NCBI RefSeq assembly: GCF_002865645.1
Contig: NW_020194512.1
Location: 3,637,183-3,701,182, forward strand
DNA: 64,000 nt
Direction: 5' to 3'
DNA from: Hyaloscypha bicolor E
Taxonomy: Eukaryota > Ascomycota > Leotiomycetes > Helotiales > Hyaloscyphaceae
A program made the translations under genes and the position numbers. Positions 47,677 to 58,142 of the stretch are shown here, one piece after another (position 1 is the stretch's first letter; every line of letters begins with the position of its first letter). The notes below the pieces were generated by a model. The model saw nothing but the letters and a program-made list of their open reading frames with translations. It was not told the DNA's origin and searched no databases.

Positions 47677-48056
47677 CGTGGTGTTGGGGCAGGAAGACCT
47701 GCGGGTTGATGGAGGGGATGGTATCCAGGGGTTGAGGAGAGCGCAAGTCTAGTTAAAGAATTGGCTTGTATTTGCGAGTTTGAACTTGGCCCAAGGGTGC
47801 TCGAGGTGAGAGCTCCGTGGAGGGAATTGGGGCGGCCCTCGTTGTGGTGTTGAAGGCATCTGGATGTTGAACTTCGAGAGGGAAGTCGCGTCGCGTCTCA
47901 ATCGAGAAAGCGCGTCGTGCTAGCGTGTTTTGGGAATGCCACTTTAAGGTTCAGCGGCGTCCAAACCTTAGCCAAATTACGGCGGCCAAGAACGCATCCA
48001 TATGCACATCGATACTCATTCGACGCAGCTTAAATCTTCTTCCCAACATCAGAACA
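47677..48056. promoter_or_regulatory. Bidirectional promoter POL2/COX20
   Basis: Only 380 bp separate the start codons of POL2 (-) and COX20 (+), so both promoters must share this stretch. No canonical TATA box is obvious. Co-regulation is possible but not shown. Confidence 0.5.
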
Positions 48057-48847
48057 ATGGCAGGCGATACCAGAGATGAGAATCAATCACCCACACGGGG
48101 CCCTCCTCCTGGAGCATCCGAACCTCCCGATCATGTCAAAACACCAAACAAAGTCTATGAAGTCTTCCATTCTCCGCCGCAGAGTGCAAATGCATTGCCT
48201 GAGGGGTCGGGACAGAACACCGCTGGTGGACGAGAAAGGCCCCCTGCAATAACAGATGCGGTCAAGACTATAAAGCTGGAGGATTTCAAGAAGGTGCATA
48301 TGTATCCTTGTGTTAGGGAGAGTCTGCTTATGGGTATTGGGAGTGGGTTTGGGATTGGTGGTATCAGAGCCCTATGGGGTGGTACGTTCTACTGTGCCTC
48401 AATTGAAGAACCATCGCTAAGATAATTGTCCTATAGCTCCTATACCGAAAGCTGCTAATTGGGCAGTGGGAACATTTGTCTTCGCTTCATTCGCCAATTA
48501 CGAATTTTGTTTGTATAGGAGGAAATTGGAGAAGGCGCATATGAAGAGAGCGGTGGAGATCATTGATCGCAAGAAAGCCGAGAAGGAAGCGGCCGCACAA
48601 GCGAAGAGGGAGGAGGTAAGCTTATTTCTATACCGAATTGCTGTTTGTTTGTATGAGAGTTCTGAACCCGGGAGCTACATGGGAGCTTGCATGCTCATTT
48701 GTCTCCGGAGCCCGGCTCCTCAGCTCCTGAGCTCCCCCTTGTCTCAAGAAACTTGTATACTAATTGGATGATTAGAGACGGCGATTGAAGGAGGAGACTG
48801 ACAGGAAAGCTGAGGAGGCTGCCAAGAAGAGTTGGAAGTTCTGGTAA
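48057..48847 (+). CDS. COX20: Cytochrome c oxidase assembly protein COX20, 3 exons
   Basis: This is a mitochondrial inner-membrane chaperone for the Cox2 subunit of complex IV. Exons are 48057-48381, 48437-48615 and 48776-48847; introns are 55 and 160 bp, both with canonical ends and correct phases, giving 191 aa. Seen: a polar proline-rich N-terminus, then KLEDFKKVHMYPCVRESLLM and GIGSGFGIGGIRALWG (TM1), APIPKAANWAVGTFVFASFA (TM2), and the conserved NYEFCLYRRKLEKAHM, followed by a charged lysine/alanine-rich helix ending KSWKFW. The two-helix hairpin with NYE-x-C is diagnostic for COX20. The second intron is longer than most here. It is divergent from POL2 and convergent with the next gene. 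Confidence 0.9.
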
Positions 48848-49087
48848 TCATTGGATGAAAGACGTGTATTACGATTGTATTGCTTTTGGCAGATTGACGG
48901 GAGAATACCTCCCTGGATCTGGAATATGATCCGGCCCTGCTCTGCAGTTTAAAACACCTCAGACGCCAGCGCGATGCTGAGTGGAAGTAACCCTATTCCC
49001 AACTCCAGGCACAAGAAATCCGGAGATGTTGCCTTCCATAATCTACCCTTTATACCAATTGTAACTCCTGTCCCAGATCCAATCCCA

Positions 49088-50143
49088 TCAATTCGTCGGA
49101 ATAATACTTTTCGCCTCAGCTTCCATGAATCTGACTCTCCTCGCTGTCTCAGCCTCCTCCCTACTCGCCTTCGAAACCTCGCTTCCCCTCCTACGCTCAC
49201 TCCTTATCTTCCTCGCCTCTCTTGCCTCCCGATTCCTATACTCCGCCATCTGCGCTCTCCTTTTCTGGGCCCTAGCATAAGCCTCCGCCGGCGTCGGCTT
49301 AAATCCAATCCCATTAATCCCCTCTCCATCATCATCAGGATCATCCGGGTCGTGCCCCGTAATCTCATCCTCATGCCATGTTAACGCAGTTCTCTCCTCA
49401 TCCACAACTCTCATCTTCTCCCCATCTTCTCCCTTGCCTCCCAACGGCGGCGTGCCCGCCCTCTTCTTTGCCCTCGATTTTGAATCCGCCAGCCGATTGA
49501 TACTCGGATACGCCCTCTGCAACCCCGCCCCCTTAACTTTCGCAGCCTGCCCCCCTCCACTTCCCCGAAAGATAACAGGATCAACCTCATTACTCAACAC
49601 CAGTCCCCTAGCCGCCTCTCCAATAGCGGGGTCCACAGCACCACTCACCCTCTCCTTCCCGATAACAACCGCGAACTTCTTCTCTTTACCCCTTTCCTTA
49701 ACCCTCGCCACATCCGGCGTCTCAGGAATCTCCATCTCCACCTTCCCATCCTCACCCCAATCTTTAGAACTCCCAAGTATCTTCACCCTCTTCCTAACCA
49801 CCGCCTCCTCATCCACAGGCAGCGCGGGCAATTCTCTCTGCCCACTCATCCCACTGAGATCTAATCGCCCAACATCCCCGGCATCCTCGAGCCGCAATCC
49901 CTGGAAATTATATGCGACTTTTGTGCGTGGACTGCTTCCTCCAGCGCTCAGCGTCCTAGTGCTTTCTTCTTCATTGGCGACCATCGGGGGTAAGGCTGAG
50001 ATCGGCAGTATTGAGGGTGGAGGTGGGGAACTCGATGGTGGGGTGGGAGGAATCGCGGAGCTGGCGGGTGGGTTTCGCTTTCGCTTTGGGGAGTTGAATT
50101 GTGTTGGTAAATCCATGGTTGCGGAGGGTCGTGGTTTTAACAT
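49088..50143 (-). CDS. Conserved fungal protein of unknown function, basic/acidic, disordered
   Basis: A single-exon frame of 351 aa; the more likely start is Met10 (position 50116), MDLPTQFNSPKRKRNPPASS. I do not recognise a named domain. Seen: an N-terminal SPKRKR stretch that could act as a nuclear localisation signal, proline/serine low complexity, RTKVAYNFQGLRLED, and near the C-terminus the block RTALTWHEDEITGHDPDDPD, then INGIGFKPTPAEAYARAQKR. This is followed by a strongly charged helix (QMAEYRNREAREARKIRSER). The dense, ordered C-terminal block suggests real constraint, so it is probably a true nuclear or chromatin-associated protein. That location is inference. It is convergent with COX20. 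Confidence 0.75.
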   Translation of the reverse strand: MLKPRPSATMDLPTQFNSPKRKRNPPASSAIPPTPPSSSPPPPSILPISALPPMVANEEESTRTLSAGGSSPRTKVAYNFQGLRLEDAGDVGRLDLSGMSGQRELPALPVDEEAVVRKRVKILGSSKDWGEDGKVEMEIPETPDVARVKERGKEKKFAVVIGKERVSGAVDPAIGEAARGLVLSNEVDPVIFRGSGGGQAAKVKGAGLQRAYPSINRLADSKSRAKKRAGTPPLGGKGEDGEKMRVVDEERTALTWHEDEITGHDPDDPDDDGEGINGIGFKPTPAEAYARAQKRRAQMAEYRNREAREARKIRSERRRGSEVSKASREEAETARRVRFMEAEAKSIIPTN

Positions 50144-50800
50144 TGAGGGGTGAGGAATGGATGTGGGGGGCTGGCTGCAGTGGGGAGGCGATGTAATTGT
50201 GCTGTAGGGTATTCAGCCCGCGGGTGGGGAAGATCTGCAGTGCTTATAGATTGTTGTTTGCGAAGTAAGTGTTTGTAGAATGCGAGATGTTTGGGCTTCT
50301 AAGGGTGGTGAATTGAGAACTTGATATCGAGATAGATAGGTTAGAGCCGAGATTTGGCGGGGCAGCGTTCTAGCAACTAGTCAGCTCCTGAGATTCACCA
50401 ATCGGGAGTCTCACCGCCTTGAACCCTTAACAAACACGTGATGTTGACCACGCTTATCATCTCGTATGTTTATTTTCACAATTTATGAATGCCGAAGTAT
50501 TTTTTTTAAATCTTATATCCCTCAAGAGGTTCGAAGGTGAGTTGGTAGGCAAAGGCAGCAAGCTCGAAATTCTTAGTCACGAGTCCCTAACGAGGCACCC
50601 GGCCTAAATATAGAATACTTCCCGCTTTTGTTGCACGTCGGATTTCTCATAAGTCAGTTGTCGGCAGATTCAGGTTTTGCCCAGTTGGTTTTGTGGCTTG
50701 GGGCTGAGGGTTGAACCCGTTGTGCTGCCCCTTGTTTTGCAGAACACATAACAGTCCTGAAAAGCTTGAGGGACATTAATCTTTAAGCTCAAATTTTTCT
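50144..50800. other. Intergenic region, no gene recognised
   Basis: About 650 bp upstream of the conserved protein gene. It includes a CACGTG near 50437 and an A/T run near 50500. Confidence 0.4.
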
Positions 50801-51903
50801 TTGCTCACGTTTGAAGCTGGCAAGTGCTTGTGTAGTTGGGCCCTGCTGACAGCAATGCAGATGGACAAGATATATCCACGTCTGAATGACACATATCGTG
50901 AAATCAGGCTGCCCCTCGTCCAGCCCTCTTCGAGGCCAGACACGACCATCGTGTGCTCTTTGGAAAGCATTTCTCTAGCTGACCATGCTGAATACATCGC
51001 GCTATCATACGTTTGGGGTGACCCGAACATCACGGAGATTCGCGTCAACAGCGTTCCACTGGCGGGAACAACCAACTTGGCTGCGGATCTTCGACAACTT
51101 CGAACCTACAGGTCAAGAGAAAGAGTCAACACCAATAAGGACCTCCCGTCGTTGTTTTCTGTAGATGCAACGTATGACGGACATTTACCGAAGCGCTGTT
51201 AAAATTGTATCGTGGCTTGGGCCGGGAGCAGATGGCAGCGCCGAAGCATTATGTACTCTGAGAGCAATTTCTCGGGAAATCGCCCAGCGACCTCATGATG
51301 GTCCTGGGCGTCTAGACCGGGACTTGTCTTTGCGGGGTCATTCGTGGTTTACGGAACTATGGCGGTCGTTGGGCTCCACTGAGCTTGGCAGGGTCCAAGA
51401 TGTTGAGCCCAAGACCACCGTTGGTGACGAGATGAGCGAAGCCATCTACGGATGTCTCAGGCTGAAAGGGCCATTATTAACGCCAGTCACCTTAGACCCG
51501 GGATCCGAAGACTCGCTTAAAATGCGGCAATGTATCTTCAGGTTCACCCCTGATGCTGCTGATGAGTCAGTGAAGGGCAATTTGTACGGCACAACCTGTT
51601 TTTACCGTTCTCCAGACGTTATTACTGGCAAACCTATAGATATGCTAGAGGTCTCGTGTGAAACCTACCGGCCAGAAGGCTGGGCAGTACCGGCGCGTGG
51701 AATTCTACCTTTATTTTTCCAGTACGAATGAAAATGATCGAGAGCTCTTCGATGTATCTGTCATTGCTAAAGGAGACAAGACAGAGAAGGTACATATGGC
51801 CGAGGGTCTCTATGAGATGTGTGATAAGAAACGGATCTCTATACGTTCACTATCATCTGGTTGTAATAAGGTAGCATTACATTTTGCAAAGCAAGGACGT
51901 TAA
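50801..51903 (+). pseudogene. HET-domain (heterokaryon incompatibility) pseudogene
   Basis: The sequence first reads IVCSLESISLADHAEYIALS, YVWGDPNITEIRVNSVPL and NLAADLRQLRTY, the opening of a HET domain (PF06985). The frame then reaches SVDA near 51165 and shifts; the next frame resumes at QRMTDIYRSAVKIVSWLGPG. The HET signature normally between these two blocks (WIDAICINQ and its sequel) is missing, so an internal deletion has broken the frame. A second loss seems to follow HSWFTELWRS, where the R-x-W-x-x-QE motif is expected. The rest (ISREIAQRPHD, then EAIYGCLRLKGPLL and later FYRSPDV) is a typical C-terminal tail, broken by a further frame change near 51660-51730. HET proteins trigger cell death on non-self recognition; this copy is non-functional. 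Confidence 0.7.
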
Positions 51904-53359
51904 GTTATTCGGAAGGAAGTACAAAGCATCCATCCAGTTGTTCAGCCTGCCGGCTACTTCCCTTTTCGAGCAACTAGGAAAATCGACCACAATCTTCCTC
52001 TTCCTCGCCTCTTCAGCAGCAAATAAAATTCCCTACCAAGTGATATTATTACACTAGCTTGAGCCACTTTAAACCCCCGAGCACTTGACGTTGAAGTCCC
52101 TCCTCACGCACTTTATAGCCACGTACAGCGCATGGCAGTGTTGATAGATTTCAGTACTAAGTAACCCGCTCCCCGAGAACCTTCTTCAGCATGACATATA
52201 ACGGAAAGAACTCTACAGCACCCGTTTATACGCCAGCGATTGATGGATTGCCTGTTGAGAGAGAGAGTCGCGCTATTTAAACTATCTTTTCACGTGCTCC
52301 CCTTTTTGCCGGCTTTACAGTATTGCACATGCATACCAACTAATGAACTGAAGAGTTATCTTATTGAATCTAATACCCATCCTATATATATCTTGAATCC
52401 GAAACCACGAAAAGCTGATCAGATTTACGTATATAGGATGCAGGTGGCACGCGGAGCCTATGTATGGCCATGGAATACAAACCGTCTCATAAGCTGTCGC
52501 TCTTCAATCTATGGGCTGCCCTTTGCGAACTGACAAAGGGTCTATAAGTATTCTGGAGAATGTCATCGATAGAATCGCAATACCGACTGATCCAGAGGAC
52601 AAGTTTGTGTACCACTCTGAGAAGCTGACAGCAGCAACTCTCAGGCAAACGTATACTCCGTAAACAGAAATCCAATCTAGACAAGGCTGTTCAAGTGCCA
52701 AGTAAAGCCACCAGAGCCACCACGGGCCATTACGGTCGCCGAACTCTGGGACGTGACAGGCTGCGAGACAGCAGGCTTGGCATGGGATGTTCCAGCGGGA
52801 CAAGGGAGCAGTGCCAGACGATTGGAGCAAGACAACGCCATTAAGCTATTTTCAGGAAGGCTGCATGGGTAAGTGCCGTGCAAGTCGTCGGACTTCGCTT
52901 TTGGGGGCGCAGATTTAGGCCAGTTGCAGAGGCTGAGCTGCAGCCTGGTGAGACAGTTGGCTGGGTGTTTCCTTGGTACCACCGCACCGGGCCTATGAGG
53001 ATGCGACGCGAGTAGTCATGCAATTGTCCTCAAGCCCAACAAAGTTTACGAGGGAAAAAATCATGTGCAGCCCGTCGCAGTTGAAAAAGGGTCGCAGCTC
53101 TCAGCCCCGCTGCCAAGCTCCCTCGAACGCAAAGGAGTTTGGTCCATGGATGAGGGCGGAGGCTGGTATTCTCATTTCTGAATCACTCCGTCTCACCGCG
53201 TGAGGATGGATTTTCTTCTTCTTAACACTTCCTGCCTGGAACTTGGTCCGAGATAATTTTTGCAACTCTCATCCCTTCGTTCGTTTGGCCCTTCGAGAGA
53301 ATACTGTAGAGATTTTTCATCTTTTTTTCCCTTTCTCCCTCTATGCGCACTTCACCAAG
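51904..53359. other. Intergenic, possible coding remnant
   Basis: About 1.45 kb without a firm gene. Around 52537-52655 on the plus strand a 38-codon stretch reads like coding sequence (ILENVIDRIAIPTDPEDKFV) but I do not recognise it, and stops soon follow. A pyrimidine-rich stretch at 53270-53350 precedes the next start codon. Confidence 0.35.
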
Positions 53360-56300
53360 ATGTGGCTGTGCTCTATCCTTTTGCAGCTCAGTACACTCGT
53401 TCTGACGATCAGTGCTGCAAACCTGCAACCGCCTCGTAAGAACCTCTCCCAAAAGAGTGTGATCACCAACTGACCAGCAGCCGTGACATACCCCTCATCC
53501 AATACTTCAATAACGTTTAGTGGATCGACTTCGTCAACACCATCAACCCCATCAACACCATCAACACCATCAACACCATCAACTCCGTCGACCCCGTCGA
53601 CCCCGTCAACTCCATTAATTTCACCAACCGTATTAACTCTACTCTCGTCGACCCCGTTAACCCCATTATATCATACATCCGTTTTACCTCCACCAAGCAC
53701 ATCGACCCCGTCGAGCACACCGACTATCGTAACCACAACACTTGGTTTTGTCCCTATCCCTCTTCCACCAGCTGCCACTCCAAATCAAAATGAAGCCTGC
53801 TGTTTTGTGGTTCAAGATGTCGTCACTGAAGAATGGTGGGATATTTTCACAACAAGCTCCATCTTTAAAGTCGTGACCAAGACGCAGATCACGGCCCGTT
53901 TCACGCCTTATCCGAATAGAACAGTGACAAACTTAGAAATCAACACTGTAGCGATCAATACCTCTGTCCCAGTCACGGCTCGCATTGGCGTTAATCCAAT
54001 CTCTCTCTTGGGCAATGCAGCTGCGCACCCGGCAGAGTATACGCAAGTTAACAACGGCACTGCCACGGTAACCGGAGGGGTGACTATGTAAGTACTTGAC
54101 CCTGTTGCTAACTCACAGATCCTTCTTACTAATAAGTTGTGTAGACAATCGCCGGCTGCCTTCTATGTCTATTCCACCATCAAGATCATCACAGCGGCAG
54201 CCATCACAGACGATGCGGGGAATTTGGCCTGCGGAACAGCCATCGGTGGATTTCCTAATTTGAATCCCAATGCTCAGGCTTACTTTGGTGGCCTCGGGCC
54301 CAACCCAATTTATGCACGTTCAGGCGACTCCGATCTTAACCCAAGGGCGCCAGCCCCAGCAGCACCCGCGATCATTACGCTGGCAACCCCTTTCATCTAC
54401 CAGCCAGCACGGGGAAAGTTGGGGACGACTATTTCAGAAGCATGTGGAGGGAAAATTGCGCCTGGCACAGAAGACTACGGATATGTTCCCCAGACAGTCC
54501 TCGACCATCTGGTAAGCAACAAGGACATTTCTGCTCAGTATCCTGGCCTGTCAGCATGTTTGCCTGCCGGACCGTCTATTGAAGCCATCAATTGTGGCAC
54601 CGTCGAGTTTGTTACCAAAACTATCATCGGTTCTCCTGCTGTGATAACCCAGGTTGAGACGTCTACCAGGACGGTGTTCTTTAACCGGACCACTACATTA
54701 CCAGGCACGACAGGATTCACCACAAGTTTCTTTGACGTAACATCGACATTCACTATCACTATTCCGGGATCGACCGTAACTATAGCAAGAAGCAGTCCTT
54801 CGGCTTTCTACCCAACGTATCCCAAAAGAAGCAGTCCTACGGCTTTCTACCCAAAGTATCGCAAAAGAATCATTGGTTCGGCTTTCAGCCCAGCATTTCA
54901 CAGCAACAATACGTTCACCCCCCCTCCACCCCCTCCTCCTCCTCCACCTCCGCAAACTACTTCCGGTAATGGTCCACCTCCACCTCCACCTCCGCCTCCG
55001 CCTCCGCCTCCGCAAACCAGTGGAAACGTCGTGGTTTATCCACCATCATATTCGACAGGCACTACGGAAGTACCTACTCAATCGGTTTCTTATGTAGCAA
55101 ACCCAGGGGGCGTAGTCGTTAGCCTAGATTCAAGTCTGGAACTCGACACCACCACAAACCTAATCACACCAACAGGCACTGAGAATGTTATCGTAAGCCC
55201 TGTGACACATAATGCACCGCCTCCTGGAACTGCAACTGCACCAACCTACGTTGAAGCCGCTGGACCCGGGCTCGTGGATCCTATTGTTAGCATTTATGTT
55301 CCTCCAGAATCTGCTGTAGGACCGGGGCCTGCACCAGTCGTGCCTCCAAATCCAGCTGATTCACAAGGACAATCAATCGGCAATATCGTCTGCCAAATTA
55401 TTGGCTGCGCAGCTGCTCCACAAGCAAACCCAGTCGTTCAAGGTTCTGGTCCCAGTGTAGTAGTCTCGCCAACTACGTTCCGGCTCCAGGATGCCCCGTT
55501 GGGCATTACAGGACAAATTTCCACAATTGATGGAACGGCTATGTTGATTGTTCCATCCCAGGAGACATTTGTCCCCTTTAATCCTACTGCACCACCTATC
55601 GCTGGAGCCAGTGTGACGATAATAAATGGCTCTCCTTCGATTGTAATATCATCTCCGACTCTTGTCCCCGCGGTAAACGCCCCCCCTCAACTCTCTAATG
55701 CTCCAATTACAATAATCAATAATACACCTTACCTGGTAGTGGGTCAAACCACCTTTGCAGCACCATCAGCACAGACAAATGGGGCGATTACGACTAATAT
55801 TGGAGGAACCAACTTTATTGTTTTCCCTTCAGCCACTAATATTCCTCTCTCCGATGCTCCTCCTGGTAAGTTTATTTCCAATGCCCTCTTGAAGATGGAG
55901 AAATGTCCTTGCTAACTTCTTCCTTAGGACTGACTGGAAGCTTGACAATTATCAATAATACCCCCTTCCTTGCAGTTCCTGGCTCAACGAATATTCCAAT
56001 ACCAGCCACGCAAACCGGAACTTTAGCGACAACAGTCATCAATGGCACTCCATTCGTGGTCGTAGGAAGCCCAACTCAAATACCCCTATCCAACGCCCCT
56101 CCTGGGCTCACTGGTGTGACGACTACGATTAATGGAACCCCTTTCTTGATCATACCTTCTGCGACAACGTTTCCACTCCCAGCTTCGCCGTCAAACGTAG
56201 CACAGGTAACAGTTATCAATGGCGTAACGGAAATTATCATCTCAGGGCTGGCTACATTGCCTGTGAATTCGGCGTACTCGCTCTCAGGATTGACTACGGT

Positions 56301-56838
56301 CATTTCCGGGATTACGGAAGTGATTGTGAGCACACCCACTACGATATCTCTGAAAACAAGCCAAAGTTCAGCTTCAACATCGAGTGCTTCGTCAAACACC
56401 CTAAGCAGTACCAGCAGCACAAGATCAAGCGCCTCGAGCAGGACTTCTTCAACGACGTCCACTTCAGCCAGCCAAACACCAACCGTACTTCCATCGAATG
56501 CAAGTTCGGGCAAGGGTCTCTCCACCGGAGCAAAAGTTGGCATCGCATTTGGAATCATCATTTTGGCATTATTAGTCCTCGGGCTGATTTTCTTTTTGAG
56601 ACGCAGGAGGCAAGATAGAGAGCAGTATGGTCTTGTGGCAACTAGTGGAGACGGCGGAGCTACACCCCCAATGGTGGAGCAGCCCCGGACCTCGACGCAG
56701 ATCGGCGCGGATAGTTATACCCCGGTTGTCCGGACTAGAGGTGGATATATGCCAGCGCCACAGCAGGAGTGGATGTCCACTATGCGGCGGCAGAGTATAG
56801 AGCGGCGGCCCGTACCCGTGGCGGCGGCGGAGTTATGA
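53360..56838 (+). CDS. Large secreted single-pass surface protein with multiple repeat types, 4 exons
   Basis: A cell-surface protein of about 1104 aa; no named family recognised. Exons are 53360-53435, 53481-54087, 54145-55865 and 55928-56838; introns are 45, 57 and 62 bp. The first exon encodes a signal peptide, MWLCSILLQLSTLVLTISAA. Next come a run of Ser-Thr-Pro triplets (53527-53625), a possible globular region with paired cysteines (EACCFVVQDVVTEEWWDIF), two 13-residue tandem units ending in Lys-Arg (54791-54868), two polyproline tracts (54919-55013), and 9-10 degenerate beta-type repeats of about 35-45 aa (consensus TIINGTPFLVV then PSATxIPL). A Ser/Thr stalk, one membrane helix (VGIAFGIIILALLVLGLIFF), RRRR and a cytosolic tail of about 75 aa follow. 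It is probably a glycosylated wall-spanning adhesin or sensor; that role is inferred from architecture. Confidence 0.82.
54791..54868 (+). repeat. Two tandem 39-bp units encoding 13-aa dibasic-ended repeats
   Basis: Units 54791-54829 and 54830-54868 encode SSPSAFYPTYPKR and SSPTAFYPKYRKR; they differ at four bases. A decayed third unit (54869-54907) encodes IIGSAFSPAFHSN. Lys-Arg at the end of each unit is a Kex2-type cleavage signal in the secretory pathway. Confidence 0.75.
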
Positions 56839-58142
56839 GAGATTATTGCATTGATTGGGCGAAGAGTAATTTCGGGATGCATAAAAAACCATGGGAATAT
56901 GGTTAGACGAATAGATAAGATACCCACGAAGAAATTGACTTGAAAATATGCGGGTGAGCCGCATTTAATAGTGAGATCAGAGCCTAACAAGTCTCGTTCC
57001 TTAAACAAAACCGGCGATTGAAGAGGTGAGTGGAGTCTCATCACGTGCGAGCCCCTTTACTGTTCGGTTCCTCGCTTAGGTCCGATTAATCAACTGCTCG
57101 TATTAACGAACGTGGGGGAACATGTCAAAATATCTTATGCTCTATTTTCACGCGGGTTGGAAACTTGAGATTAGCCAGCCTGTCCGATAGCATGTTCAAT
57201 GAACGCAAGAAACAGGAGACAACCGATGAAGAGAGTGTAAGAAGAGATGAAGGTATCTTCTCAGAGTTTCTAGCCCTCACACAAGCCCTTACAACCAGCG
57301 ATGGCCATTTTTTTAGTGGTGTTCAATCAGTTCTATGAACTCGCCTCCTGGAGCCTGACTCACATGCAGAGTGAACTGGCATACTTGGATACAGTGCTAA
57401 AGAGCATGGACGACGTCGATACAGTGTTTATAGGGGACCGTGAAGAACTTGTCCGCAGGAAGAATCTCGTCGGGATTAGAAAGCTCCTCAAAAGGCAGTG
57501 AAAGAGGGATGGGAGCCTCAAATCAGGAGACTTGATCTAATTATAGAGATCAAGTCGAAGCGGAAGCAGTATCGTACGTTGTAATATTCTCATAGTTCCT
57601 GAGATCTTGGAGGAATTATGAAATCGCGTGTGGTCGCAACGCAAGAGAAATAAATATTAAACTAACCAATTTCATACCTAGATGAATAATCACGATTCTC
57701 CGAGCTTGAATCTCGATTAATGATCTCATCTCCTCTCATAGACGTGTATACCGAAAACTTCTTAATAACCATAGCCACTCAGAATCGAGAACTGAAACTG
57801 CAAGCACTTTTTGTAAACGTGCTGACTCGCTGAAATGTTATGAGAAATCTATTGAGAGAAAAAGAGGTAGAGTGAAAGAGAACGCAAGCGGAAAAGGGGG
57901 CACGCTAACCTGTTTGCCTCATTTGGTGGGCTCGCTTGGATTACGACCATGCACTCTCGAGGAACGGAGGTCACTCAATAAACGTGGCTCTTATCCAAAA
58001 TCTGAAACACGATCAGAAGTAAATTGCATTAATTAAAGACACTGTGTACACTTGACAATCTACAATCATGTTTTCAGCCGGAAAAGGATATCGTCGACAA
58101 GCCAGGCTTGACTTCTATCCCATGACAACCATTTGAACGTGA
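56839..58142. other. Intergenic region with one DUF6594-like fragment
   Basis: About 1.3 kb between the surface protein gene and the 3' end of the sugar transporter gene. Apart from the fragment at 57301-57501 nothing is recognised. Confidence 0.4.
57301..57501 (+). pseudogene. Possible DUF6594-like fragment
   Basis: A 66-aa frame. After a possible acceptor at 57330 it reads FYELASWSLTHMQSELAYLD and ends RRKNLVGIRKLLKRQ. The spacing F-x2-L ... Q-x-E-L-x-x-L ... D ... RR-K-x-L matches the N-terminal helix pattern of DUF6594 proteins such as the gene at 4875-5971. The C-terminal membrane helices of that family are absent. It may be a truncated copy; the match is by pattern only. Confidence 0.3.

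Noticed and set aside
53527..53625. Regular short repeats that might suggest a CRISPR-like array
   Set aside because: They are a 9-base coding microsatellite (Ser-Thr-Pro) without spacers, in a eukaryotic gene.
56076..56561. Minus-strand frame of 161 codons in the surface protein gene
   Set aside because: It is the shadow of Thr/Ser/Val-rich repeats of the plus-strand protein.
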